From assembly GCF_014650595.1 (NCBI RefSeq), contig NZ_BMVG01000020.1:62001-126000 (forward strand): DNA of 64,000 bases, in the 5' to 3' direction. The DNA comes from Streptomyces alanosinicus (GTDB taxonomy: Bacteria; Actinomycetota; Actinomycetes; Streptomycetales; Streptomycetaceae). This document shows positions 54,691-63,175 of the stretch, piece by piece (within the stretch, counting starts at the first letter, position 1; each line of letters begins with the position of its first letter). The position numbers were made by a program, and so were the translations under genes. Below the pieces are notes generated by a model, which was not told where the DNA came from, made no database searches, and saw only the letters and a list, made by a program, of their open reading frames with translations.

Positions 54691-54739
54691 AGTGGACCAT
54701 GGTCCAGCAGCCCTGCATGGGTGTGGTTGTGACCTCTCG

Positions 54740-55195
54740 GTCCCGGCGGGGTACGGCCCAAGCGGCGAGCCGTTCGGCGGCCTTGGTGAGTGTTGTCCCA
54801 GGGGCCGTGCGGGGCCACCCAGTCCACGATCGGCAGCCCGTGCAGGGTGACGTGGAGGCCGAGTTCTTCGACCGGTTCCCGACGGACGGCGTCCTCCGGT
54901 GCCTCGTTGGACTCGGCCATGCCGCCGGGGAGGTCCCATCCGGGTTTGTAGGTGGGGTTCACCAGGAGAATGTGCCCGGCCGGGTCACACAGGAGGACGT
55001 CGGTCGATACGCGCTTGCGCGCTTGCTTGGCGTATCCTTCGGCAAGGTAGGTGTTCCATGCGTCGGGGTCGGCTGGGGTGGGTGTCTGGGCAGGCTTGAT
55101 GTGACGGTGCCTCCCGGGGCCGGTGGGATGAGATCGGCTGGCAGGAGCATTCTGGCGCGGCGCGCATCATCGAACCGCGCCAGGTACTCCTGGAC
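54740..55195 (-). pseudogene. Nudix hydrolase, truncated by the IS3 fragment
   Basis: PADPDAWNTYLAEGYAKQARKRVSTDVLLCDPAGHILLVNPTYKPGWDL leads into the Nudix box GMAESNEAPEDAVRREPVEELGL. The box has Pro where an aliphatic residue follows RE in the consensus. After GPWDN the frame enters IS3 sequence, so the last third is gone. An earlier frame (VQEYLARFDDARRARMLLPADLIPP) holds the upstream end. It follows the XRE-TPR gene closely, an arrangement common in Streptomyces. Confidence 0.6.
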
Positions 55196-55207
55196 CGGTG
55201 GGTACTG

Positions 55208-56267
55208 TCAGTGCGGCTCCAGAAGCCGGCGTAACTCGTCGAGCTGCTGCATGACCCGGACGGATCCCAGGGTCGGACTCATGCTGAGCAGGTTGCGGCC
55301 GGCGCTCACCGTGGAGTCCAGGTCGCCCCGGCGCACGTGGATGTCCACCAGGGTGATCCGGCTCGGTGCCAGCGACTGTGCCCGCCCCGTCTCCCGCAGG
55401 GCGACGGCTTGTTCGGCATGGGCGAGCGCCTCGTCGTACTGCTTGAGGTCACGGAAGATCAGTGCCGACCCACTGGCCAGCGCGGCAGTGTCGAAGGGCT
55501 CAGCCACGGGTGATCCGCAGCGGGAACTGCTTCGAGTTCGCCGTGGGCGGCCACCAGCGCGCGCGTGGCCGGGGATGGCTGAGCCGCGACCGACAGGGCC
55601 CGCGCCTGCATGGTGTGCAGCCGGGCCGTCAGGGCAGGAGTCCGGGGCCCCTGCGCTGCCAGCGGGAGATCACCGGAGTCCGGGCGAGAGGGAGCGCGCG
55701 GGAGAAGTGCTGTGCGGCGCGGTCGTCGTGGCAGGTGTCGTGGGCCGTCCAACCGGCCATCTCGGTAAGTGCCGCTGCTGCTGCGAGCACCTGCTGTCCG
55801 GTGCCGATGTCGACCAGCCGGGGAGCCACATGGTTCGACGGGTGTCGCATCACAGCCTCGTACAGTCGGCCGCCGCCGGTCTGCCGGTCCGTGCTGCGGA
55901 AGAGATCCATGGCCATCAGGTCGTCCCCGTCCGGCGGCGGCTGGTCTGCCCGCTGGTGCTCGCCTCCTGCGGGCCGGGATTCCCACGGTCGGTGGGCCAG
56001 CCCCAGCAGATGACCCGGCAGGTGGAAGGCGTCGGCGAGCTGCTCGAACAGTGCCAGCTTCTGTACCCGGCTCTTGCCGTTCATATAGTCGTACAGACGT
56101 CCCTGCGTGATGTCGACGGCAGCCGCGATCCGCCGCGTGCTGACCCCGCGGGTGTTGAGCATCCGGAACACCGTGTCCATGTCCCGCTCGGCGCACGCCG
56201 TGATGAGTCGCTCGTCCCCGAGGAGACCGGCGATGACGACAGGCGGGTCCGGTGACTGATGGTCCAT
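55208..56267 (-). pseudogene. XRE - TPR regulator, two frameshifts
   Basis: From MDHQSPDPPVVIAGLLGDER the frame has an XRE domain (GVSTRRIAAAVDITQGRLYDYMNGKSRVQKLALFEQLADAF) and helical repeats to HFSRALPLA. A shift near 55640 leads to ARLHTMQARALSVAAQPSPATRALVAAHGELE, and another near 55500 to FDTAALASGSALIFRDLKQYDEALAHAEQAV and the end LDELRRLLEPH. Two frameshifts make it a pseudogene unless the base calls are wrong. AGGGGAGTTACAG precedes the ATG. Confidence 0.65.
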
Positions 56268-56486
56268 CTGTAACTCCCCTGAGTGACGAGTGGAACTGAT
56301 GCTAAGGCCAACTCCGTGGGGCCGACTCCATGGTGGAGTCACCTTCTGGAGTCCCTTCAGCGGTGCCCGCCGTCATTGACTGTCTGTGAGCCGCCGCCAG
56401 GCGGCCGTCCTGCCCGCAGGTTTCTTCCCGGAGGCAAGCGGGCGGGACGCCTTTCGACTTCCGTGACCGATCGCCGAGGCATCCTC

Positions 56487-56750
56487 ATGACCAGATTCGG
56501 CACCACCGAGCAGGAGCAGGCCCTCACCCTCACGCAGGTCACCGGCCCTGGCGCGTTGGTCGACGCCCCCGCTGTGCACTTCGAGCGGCTCTCCGACCGG
56601 CAGCGCGAGGGCCGCTCCTGCCGCTGGTGCAGCGGAACCCCCGACCGACGCTTCCCGGTGCCGATATTGTGCCTGTCCCGTGCCCGGCTGTACGCGTGCG
56701 CCCCGTGCGCCGACATGTACGGCGTCCCGGCGGCCGGAGCTGACACGTGA
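56487..56750 (+). CDS. Small Cys-rich protein
   Basis: From ATG 56487 the 87-residue protein has two Cys pairs, CRWCSGTPDRRF and CAPCADMYG, that could form a zinc ribbon. The N-terminal half is hydrophilic (TEQEQALTLTQVTGPGALVDAP). It is divergent from the XRE-TPR gene and overlaps the next small ORF by four bases (GTGA). Family not recognised. Confidence 0.55.
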   Translation: MTRFGTTEQEQALTLTQVTGPGALVDAPAVHFERLSDRQREGRSCRWCSGTPDRRFPVPILCLSRARLYACAPCADMYGVPAAGADT

Positions 56751-56851
56751 GTGCCGCCGAGGACTTCCCGGCCGGGCTGGACCACTGGACCGACCGTGAC
56801 CGGGAGGACTACGAGGCCCGGGTTGCGGACGGCGAGGGCAGCGCGCGGTGA
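56747..56851 (+). CDS. Very small acidic ORF
   Basis: GTG 56747 in a GTGA overlap begins a 34-residue product, VSAAEDFPAGLDHWTDRDREDYEARVADGEGSAR. It ends in a second GTGA overlap. Chained overlaps on both sides favour real translation. Confidence 0.5.
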   Translation: MSAAEDFPAGLDHWTDRDREDYEARVADGEGSAR

Positions 56852-57030
56852 CGCCGCAACGGTGCCCCGCACAGTGGGGGTGGGGACCTCGTCCGGGACA
56901 CCTTCCGGGGCTGTCAGGCCGGGCTGTGCACGGCCCCGGCCATCTCGGCGGCTCGCGCGATCTTCCTGCGCCCCGAGGACGGCGGTACGGAATGGATCGT
57001 CGCTGGCCACCGAGCCCACTCCCGGTGCTG
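56848..57030 (+). pseudogene. Small Cys-containing ORF with apparent frameshift
   Basis: GTG 56848 opens VTPQRCPA, but the sequence that looks selected, GGGDLVRDTFRGCQAGLCTAPAISAARAIFLRPEDGGTEWIVAGHRAHSRC, lies in the next frame from about 56877 and ends at TGA 57030. A single base insertion near 56870 would explain this. Confidence 0.4.
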
Positions 57031-57173
57031 AACCACAGGCTTCCCGTCCCGGCCAGGGGTGGGCGGGCGGGCCCGCAGGGCAGAAGCCTTACGGGCCCGC
57101 GGCACCACCGGCACGCGGGCGGCAGGCGCCCGCACTGTCCGCAACTACGCCACGAAAGCGAAGGAGAAGGCCC

Positions 57174-57278
57174 GTGGAGTCCAAGTCCGATATCGCCGCC
57201 GCCAGCACCCCAGCAGAGGGGTCCGAGAAGTTCACCGGTCCCGTGGTGGTCGCCGTCGACGTCGAGGACGAGGAGTAG
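57174..57278 (+). CDS. Short acidic peptide ORF with strong ribosome site
   Basis: GTG 57174 follows AAGGAGAAGG at ideal distance and opens a 34-residue product whose second half is GSEKFTGPVVVAVDVEDEE, ending at TAG. A charged leader followed by a hydrophobic GPVVVAV patch resembles a peptide precursor or a signalling peptide, but no modifying enzyme lies beside it. Confidence 0.55.
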   Translation: MESKSDIAAASTPAEGSEKFTGPVVVAVDVEDEE

Positions 57279-57300
57279 TCCACGTCTCGCGCGTCCTGAC

Positions 57301-57696
57301 CTAGGTGTTGCGGGTCAGGACGTTGTTGACAGGCGAACCGGTCTCCGCACGGTCTGCGCGCTCGCGGGCGTCGACGAGTTCGTCCCAGTGCTCGGCGGTC
57401 CAGGCGTAGACGTCCAGGAGGACGGCGAGGAGGCTTTGTCCGAGTGGAGTAAGGCTGTAGCCGGGGGAGTCGGCGTCGGCGTCATGGGTGATGAATCCGT
57501 CGCGGTCGAGTGACCGCAGAGCCCGGGTGAGCTCTTTGGGGCTTGTCCTCGGCAGTGCCCTGCGCAGCTCGCTGAACGGCTGAGCTCCTTCGCTGAGCAG
57601 GCGCATGACCAGCGGCGCCCACTTGTTCTGCATCCGGATCGGCAGCATCGAGGAGGGACACAGTTCGTCAAACGTCTCGGGCGAGAGCCGGCGCAT
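57301..57696 (-). CDS. HxlR-family regulator
   Basis: The 131-residue protein has the HxlR winged helix: IRMQNKWAPLVMRLLSEGAQPFSELRRALPRTSPKELTRALRSLDRDGFI (given as residues 20-70), then SLTPLGQSLLAVL. It starts at ATG 57696 and is divergent from an NAD(P)-binding protein gene, which it probably regulates in response to a reactive compound. Confidence 0.87.
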   Translation of the reverse strand: MRRLSPETFDELCPSSMLPIRMQNKWAPLVMRLLSEGAQPFSELRRALPRTSPKELTRALRSLDRDGFITHDADADSPGYSLTPLGQSLLAVLLDVYAWTAEHWDELVDARERADRAETGSPVNNVLTRNT

Positions 57697-57708
57697 AGCC
57701 CAAGTGTA

Positions 57709-57726
57709 GGTACCCAACCGGTAACC
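57709..57726. promoter_or_regulatory. HxlR operator-like site
   Basis: GGTACCCAACCGGTAACC contains half-sites GGTACC and GGTAACC with an 11-base step, as in known HxlR sites. It lies 13 bases from hxlR and 25 from the divergent gene. Confidence 0.55.
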
Positions 57727-57750
57727 AGGGGCCCACTTAGCGTCGAGTAC

Positions 57751-58428
57751 ATGATGAGGATCGTGATCTTCGGAGCAGGCGGCAGGACCGGCAGCACCGC
57801 GGTGGCCGAGGCGAACGCACGTGGGCACCGTGTGACGTCCTTGAGAAGCGCGGACGCGGATATCACCGCCCCGGAAGCAGTGGCGCGGGCAGCATCAGGC
57901 CACGATGTCGCGATCGTGGCCGTGGCGCCCGCTGAGGCTGATCCAAGAGGCTTCTTCCAAGCCGCGGCAAACGGCTTGGTGACCGGTCTGCAGAACGCGG
58001 GGGGTACCCGGCTGGTCTGGGTGAGCATCGCCTCGTTGCTGCCCGGTGCCTCCGGAGTCCCGGCCGTCGACACCGACGGTTTTCCGGCGGAGTACCGGCC
58101 CTTCTCCCTGGGACACCGCATTGCGCTGGAGACGATCAAAGCGTCCGGCCTGCAGTGGACAGCCGTGAGCCCTGCGGGAGACTTCGCCCCGGACACACCA
58201 CCCACCGGCGGATACGCACTCACCGGGGTCGGGGACCTGACCAGTCGAATCACCCACGCTGACCATGGCCTCGCGCTGGTCGACATGGCTGAGCGCTCCG
58301 GCATGCCTGGCGAGCATTTCGGAGTGGTCCCGCTGTCACCCGACGAGGAGGCATCCGTTGCCATGGGGGATGGCCAACGGCGACCCACCGCAACGCGCCC
58401 CTGTCGCCCGAGGGCCGCCGTCGTCTGA
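57751..58428 (+). CDS. NmrA-like NAD(P)-binding protein, C-terminus altered
   Basis: MRIVIFGAGGRTGSTAVAEANARGHRVTSLRS shows the Rossmann dinucleotide loop GAGGRTGS, and VAIVAVAP, LVWVSIASLLPG and GLQWTAVSPAGDFA follow the atypical SDR pattern. It would oxidise or reduce a small molecule. After FGVVPLSPDEE the sequence passes into IS481 DNA (from about 58358), so the last residues are foreign; the active part should be complete. The start is ATG 57751 or 57754. Confidence 0.8.
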   Translation: MMRIVIFGAGGRTGSTAVAEANARGHRVTSLRSADADITAPEAVARAASGHDVAIVAVAPAEADPRGFFQAAANGLVTGLQNAGGTRLVWVSIASLLPGASGVPAVDTDGFPAEYRPFSLGHRIALETIKASGLQWTAVSPAGDFAPDTPPTGGYALTGVGDLTSRITHADHGLALVDMAERSGMPGEHFGVVPLSPDEEASVAMGDGQRRPTATRPCRPRAAVV

Positions 58429-58985
58429 CCGAACGCTGCGCGAGTCGGCGGATCGCCCACGTGGCGGCGGAGATGGGCATCTCACGCGCATGCGCATCCA
58501 AGTGGGTGAACCGCTGTCGCCGCCATGGTGAGCTTGGCCTGCTGGACCGTCCCTCAGCGCCTCGACAACAGCCCACGGCGGCGGCCACCGACGTGGTCGT
58601 CCGCATCGAGCACCTTCGACGCACCCAGAGGTGGTCGGCCGCAAGGATCGCCTTCGAGCTCCAGGCGGAGGGCATAGCCATCAGCCGCCGGACGGTGTCA
58701 CGACACGTGAACGCCCTGGGGTTGAACCGATGCATTCATTGATCCCAGCGGCGAAACCAACCGCCAACCGCGCCAGATCACCGCACGTCGGCCAGGGCAC
58801 ATGGTCCACGTCGATGTGAAGAAGGCCAGCAGTATCCCCGACGGTGGCGGTTGGCGCTCGCACGGACGAGGGAGCGTACAGGCCAAGGCTGCCGAGCGTC
58901 GCAAGAGGCGAACCGAACGCGCCGGCCACGTGTATCTCCACTCCGCCGTCGACGGGTTCAGCCGCCCGCAAAGCATCAGCGAACC
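58358..58985 (+). pseudogene. IS481-family transposase remnant
   Basis: LSPEGRRRLTERCA and HVAAEMGISRACASKWVNRCRRHGELGLLDRPSAP (helix-turn-helix), then AARIAFELQAEGIAISRRTVSRHVNALGL run in one frame to a stop at 58742. DPSGETNRQPRQITARRPGHMVHVDVKK and HVYLHSAVDGFSR (first DDE Asp) follow in another frame. The sequence breaks off at 58985. Confidence 0.75.
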
Positions 58986-59189
58986 CAGTACGATCCGCGT
59001 CCTTCCGGCTCCCCGGAATTGATCGGGGCTTGAGGACATCCGTGCCAGATAGAGCTGGAGGTCGCCATGTGTTCCCTGTTCTCCCGAAGCTGCCAGGATC
59101 GTTTGTGGGAGTGCCTGACCTTTTCGGCGTAAGGTCGATGCCGTACGCGGGATTGTCGAAGGCCTGGTTCGGGCACTGAGGAGCCGTCG

Positions 59190-60272
59190 ATGCTGAACCA
59201 GGATTTGCTGCGCGCCGCGCGCCTGGCTGATTACGGGACCGTGAGCACTCAGCTCTCCTTGCTGAGCGACCACCGACTCGGGGAGGTCGTGGCAGCCGCC
59301 ACCCCGCTCGGGTCAGGCATCGGCGGCAGGTCGGCGGAGCTGGACATCAACGGAACGCGCGTCTTCGTCAAGCGGATCCCTTTGACTGACATCGAATTGC
59401 GCCCGGAGAATGTGCGATCGACGGCGAACGTCTTCGAACTGCCGATGTTCTACCAGTACGGGGTGGGCTCGGCCGGGTTCGGTGCCTGGCGGGAGCTTGC
59501 CGTGCACACCATGACCACGAACTGGGTTCTCGGCGACGAGTACGCGGGATTCCCCTTGATGTACCACTGGCGGGTTCTTCCTGACTCCCCTCCCGAGGGA
59601 TTCACTGACGAGTTCGGGGGCCTGGAGCGGGCCGTCGCGCACTGGGAGGGATCACCCGCCGTTCGTGACCGGCTGGAGGCAATCGGCCAGTCCTCGTGCA
59701 GCCTGGTGGTCTTCCTGGAGCACGTGCCGCACACACTCGCCGGATGGCTGGCCGACCACCGCATAACTGCCATGCCGGAAGGCGGGGACGGCTTGCCCTT
59801 CCGCTGGGTGGAGGAAGCCCTGATGGACGGAGCTTCCTTCATGAGTTCTCGCGGACTTGTCCACTTCGATGCTCACTTTGCCAACATCCTGACCGATGGC
59901 CGTCAGCTCTACTTCGCTGACTTCGGACTTGCCCTGAGTTCCCGCTTCGATCTGTCGTCGGACGAGTCCAGCTTCCTCTCGGACCACCTCGCGTACGATC
60001 GCTGCTACACCGCGAGCCACCTGCTCCAGTACCACTTGCTCGACGGCGTGCGCGGTGACACGGAACGCGAAGTCTTCCTGCACGACTGGATCGCGGGCCG
60101 GCGACCTGGCGACGTCCCGCCCGAGATCACGGCCATCATCGACCGGCACGCGCGCCCTACCGTCGTCGTGGACTCCTTCTTCCACCGTCTGTTCACCGAG
60201 AGCAAGCAGACGCCGTTCCCGGCAGATGAGATCGAGCGGCAGTTGGGCGCCAGCGCCACAACCCCAAGCTGA
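59190..60272 (+). CDS. Protein kinase-like protein
   Basis: The 360-residue protein has a kinase-like catalytic loop, SRGLVHFDAHFANILTDG (the HxDxxxxN pattern), and YFADFGLALS as DFG motif. The N-terminal lobe has RVFVKRIPLTDIE with a probable ATP-binding Lys. It is not a typical Hanks kinase (HFD in place of HRD) and could phosphorylate a small molecule or protein. ATG 59190 follows GAGGAG. It stands alone between an IS481 remnant and the terpenoid genes. The last 60 residues are helical. Confidence 0.75.
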   Translation: MLNQDLLRAARLADYGTVSTQLSLLSDHRLGEVVAAATPLGSGIGGRSAELDINGTRVFVKRIPLTDIELRPENVRSTANVFELPMFYQYGVGSAGFGAWRELAVHTMTTNWVLGDEYAGFPLMYHWRVLPDSPPEGFTDEFGGLERAVAHWEGSPAVRDRLEAIGQSSCSLVVFLEHVPHTLAGWLADHRITAMPEGGDGLPFRWVEEALMDGASFMSSRGLVHFDAHFANILTDGRQLYFADFGLALSSRFDLSSDESSFLSDHLAYDRCYTASHLLQYHLLDGVRGDTEREVFLHDWIAGRRPGDVPPEITAIIDRHARPTVVVDSFFHRLFTESKQTPFPADEIERQLGASATTPS

Positions 60273-60424
60273 CCCTCGCCCTCGCCCTCGACATCGTCAG
60301 CGGCGAGACGGCCCTGTCTTCCCGTGCCTGCCCCAGCAGCCCGGCTACGACAAGCGACTGCGCAAGGTCAGGGAAGAGAGCCAGCCGTCTCGAGAGAGTG
60401 AGTCTTCTGGATCGTCATCAGGTT

Positions 60425-61795
60425 TCACTTATGTGAAGTTTCCTCCTGATCCATGACAGTCCCCCTTCTGATCAGAAGCATGCGGAGTCCGCGTGGTCTC
60501 AAAGTGATGGCCGGGGTGGGGCGGACGGAGTGGTTTCCAGCTGGTCGCAGAGTCCAGCGGTTGGCGATGGTGGCCAGGGCGAGGGAAGCCTCGGTGAGGG
60601 CGAATTGGTCGCCGATGCATTTGCGAGCTCCGCCTCCGAACGGGATGAAGGCATGAGGGGGTGGTGGTGAGGTGGTCCAGCGGTCGGGGTCGAATTTTTC
60701 TGGATCCTGGTAGAGATCGCTGCGGTGGTGGATGACGTAGGGGCTGTAGACGAGGGTTGTGCCGGCGGGGATGAGGTGATGGCCCAGGATGGTCTTTGCT
60801 GTGGTGGATCGGGTGATGATCCAGGACGGCGGGTACAGGCGTAGCGTTTCGGTGAGAATGCGGCTGGTCAGTTCCAGTTCGGGCAGGTGTTCCAGGGTGG
60901 CGGGTGAGCCCGCCAGGACGGCGTCGACTTCGCTGTGCAGACGTTCTTCGACGTCCGGGTGGTGTGCGAGCAGGTGGAGCGTCCAGGACAGGAGGTTGGA
61001 CAGGGTTTCCGACCCCGCGTTGAAGTAGGTGAGGATCTGGTCTCTGACCTCGGTGACGGTCGGTAGCTGGCCGTTCCCCTCAGCTGCCAGGTCGCGGGCG
61101 TTGAGTACGGATTCCAGCAGGTCGTCGCGGCCGGTGGCGCTGGTGCGGCGTTCGACGACGATCGCCTCGATGGTCTGCTGCAGGCGTGAACGTGCTTGGA
61201 AGTGGCGGCGGTTGGCGGGGGTGGAAAGCCGCTTCAGTCGGGGTGGCGTGATTGTTCTGCGGTACATGCCCGCGAGGAGGACGTTGAGATCGGCGATGGC
61301 TTGGCTCAGAGCGACGGGAGAGAGGGTGCCGGAGAGCATGGTCTCGGCGGCGACCTTCATGGTCAGACTCAGCATCTCTGCGGGCACGTTCAGCACTTGC
61401 CCGCGCCGCCATCCGGCAGTGGTCGCGTCGATCTGGGCGGTCATCGCGTGGGCGTAGCCGGTGAGCCGGGCGTGATGGAAGGCGGGCTGGGCCAGACGTC
61501 GTAGCCGCCGATGGATGCTGCGGGGGGAGGTGGTGATGCCGTCACCGACCGCTTCCCGGACCGCGTCGATGACAACACCACCTTTGTCAAAGGTACGGTC
61601 GTCGCGCAGGACATCCCGGGTCAGTTCTGGGTCGCAGATCACGATTGCTGCGGCCGGCCCGATCCGGATCCGGACCAGATCCCCATGGCGGGGAAGGGAC
61701 TTGAGGAACGCGAGGGGGTCACGGACCAGGGACAGTGCATGGCCGAGCAGGGGCAGCCCTCCGGGCGCGTGAGGGACCGTGGCCTGGTCTGTCAT
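60425..61795 (-). CDS. Cytochrome P450, terpenoid-cluster type
   Basis: This 456-residue P450 has the heme loop FIPFGGGARKCIGDQFA, ExxR in ETLRLYPPSW and I-helix YFNAGSETLSNLLSW. The GGGARKCIG form is shared with P450s of bacterial terpenoid clusters such as the pentalenene oxygenases. It has an MTDQ start overlapping the upstream P450 stop (61792-61795). It probably oxidises the hydrocarbon made by the terpene-synthase-like product. Confidence 0.88.
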   Translation of the reverse strand: MTDQATVPHAPGGLPLLGHALSLVRDPLAFLKSLPRHGDLVRIRIGPAAAIVICDPELTRDVLRDDRTFDKGGVVIDAVREAVGDGITTSPRSIHRRLRRLAQPAFHHARLTGYAHAMTAQIDATTAGWRRGQVLNVPAEMLSLTMKVAAETMLSGTLSPVALSQAIADLNVLLAGMYRRTITPPRLKRLSTPANRRHFQARSRLQQTIEAIVVERRTSATGRDDLLESVLNARDLAAEGNGQLPTVTEVRDQILTYFNAGSETLSNLLSWTLHLLAHHPDVEERLHSEVDAVLAGSPATLEHLPELELTSRILTETLRLYPPSWIITRSTTAKTILGHHLIPAGTTLVYSPYVIHHRSDLYQDPEKFDPDRWTTSPPPPHAFIPFGGGARKCIGDQFALTEASLALATIANRWTLRPAGNHSVRPTPAITLRPRGLRMLLIRRGTVMDQEETSHK

Positions 61796-63171
61796 GACCG
61801 TTCCCCCGGCTGTGCTTCACGTGCAGTGACGCGGATCGCCAGCGTGCTCGGTGGTTGGATGAGGATGCCCGCGACCTCTCGGACGCGCCTTGGAACAGCG
61901 GGCTCGAAGCGCCATTTGGCTACGAGGGCGGCCAGCACCACGTGCATCTCGGCCATGGCGAGCGAGTCGCCGATACATTGCCGGTTCCCGACGCTGAAGG
62001 GGATGAAAGAGCAGCGGGGCAGGGTGGCGGTTGTGGGGCCGGCCCACCGGTCCGGATTGAACACACCGGGATCGGGATACAAGGCCGGATCTCGGTGAAG
62101 CGTCGCCGGGCTGTACATGACCTCCGTGCCCGCGGGGATGGACGTACCCTCGATCTCGAGGGCTTCACTGGCATCGCGCATGAGCAGCAGGTTGGGTGTG
62201 TAGAAGCGGAGCAGCTCGTCGATGAAGGCGCGGGTATAGGTCAGTTCCGGAATGTCCTCCGGCTTGACCGGACGCCCGCCGAGAATCCGGGCGGCCTCTT
62301 CTTCCAGGCGCTGGGCGATGGGGCGCTGAGTGGACAGGATGTGCAGGGCCCAGGAGAGCATGGTGGCCATGGTCTCGACTCCGGCTATGAAGATCGTGAT
62401 GATCTCGTCGCGCAGCTCGTCGTCACTCATGAGCCGGCCGGTGTGCGGATCCGGCGCGGCAAGCAGGAGAGACAGCAGGTCGCCTCGGTCGGACGGGTCG
62501 GCCCGGTAGGCTTCGATGAGTTCCTCGGTGGTCCGCCAGAGGTGTTCGCGCGTGGCTTCAAAGCGGCGGTTACCGGGGGTGGGCAAGTTTTTGGTGAGCT
62601 CGCCGAATCCGAGCACCCGCCAGTTCACGCCGTCGGCAATGACGGGGAGCGTTTCCTCGATCGCGATGGCCATGTCCCGGGCCAGCTCGCCCGAGAACAG
62701 GATGTGCGAGAGCAACGCCCCTGTGAGATGCCGCATCTCGGGCATGACGGTGAGAACGGCACCCGATCGCCAGGACTCGATGTGACGGTACGCCACATCG
62801 CTCATCTGGGTGACGTACTGGGCGATCCGCTGCCGGTGGAAGGCCGGCTGCATCGTGCGCCGCTGCCGGCGGTGGGTGTCTCCATCAGAGGCGAGGATGC
62901 CGTTGCCGATGAAGGGGCGGGATTTTTCGAACAGGCGCCCCTTGGTGAACTTCCCGGCCTGAACCTGGAGAAGCTGCCGAAGGGCTTCCGGGGAGTTCAG
63001 GACGTAGGCCGGCCTGGTGCCCAGATAGATCCGGACGACGGGCCCATGGGACCGGAGGGACTGCACGAAGGCCATCCGGCCGGGCAGGGCGAGTTGGAGT
63101 AGATGGCCGAACAGCGGCAGCCTGCCGGGGGCCGTGACAGCTGGGGAGCATGAGTGAACGGGAGCGGTCAT
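61792..63171 (-). CDS. Cytochrome P450, terpenoid-cluster type
   Basis: The 459-residue enzyme, from MTAPVHSCSPAVTAPG, has heme loop FIPFSVGNRQCIGDSLAMAEM, ExxR in DELLRFYTPN and I-helix IFIAGVETMATMLSW. It is related to the downstream P450 but clearly distinct. It starts four bases after the terpene-synthase-like stop, so the three genes form one operon. It is probably the first oxidation step, though the order is inferred. Confidence 0.88.
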   Translation of the reverse strand: MTAPVHSCSPAVTAPGRLPLFGHLLQLALPGRMAFVQSLRSHGPVVRIYLGTRPAYVLNSPEALRQLLQVQAGKFTKGRLFEKSRPFIGNGILASDGDTHRRQRRTMQPAFHRQRIAQYVTQMSDVAYRHIESWRSGAVLTVMPEMRHLTGALLSHILFSGELARDMAIAIEETLPVIADGVNWRVLGFGELTKNLPTPGNRRFEATREHLWRTTEELIEAYRADPSDRGDLLSLLLAAPDPHTGRLMSDDELRDEIITIFIAGVETMATMLSWALHILSTQRPIAQRLEEEAARILGGRPVKPEDIPELTYTRAFIDELLRFYTPNLLLMRDASEALEIEGTSIPAGTEVMYSPATLHRDPALYPDPGVFNPDRWAGPTTATLPRCSFIPFSVGNRQCIGDSLAMAEMHVVLAALVAKWRFEPAVPRRVREVAGILIQPPSTLAIRVTAREAQPGERS

Positions 63172-63175
63172 GGGG

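Noticed and set aside
57174..57278. Bottromycin-like precursor because of GPVVV
   Set aside because: Bottromycin precursors start with the core and are followed by a long follower and a set of modifying genes; here GPVVV is near the C-terminus and no such enzymes are present.
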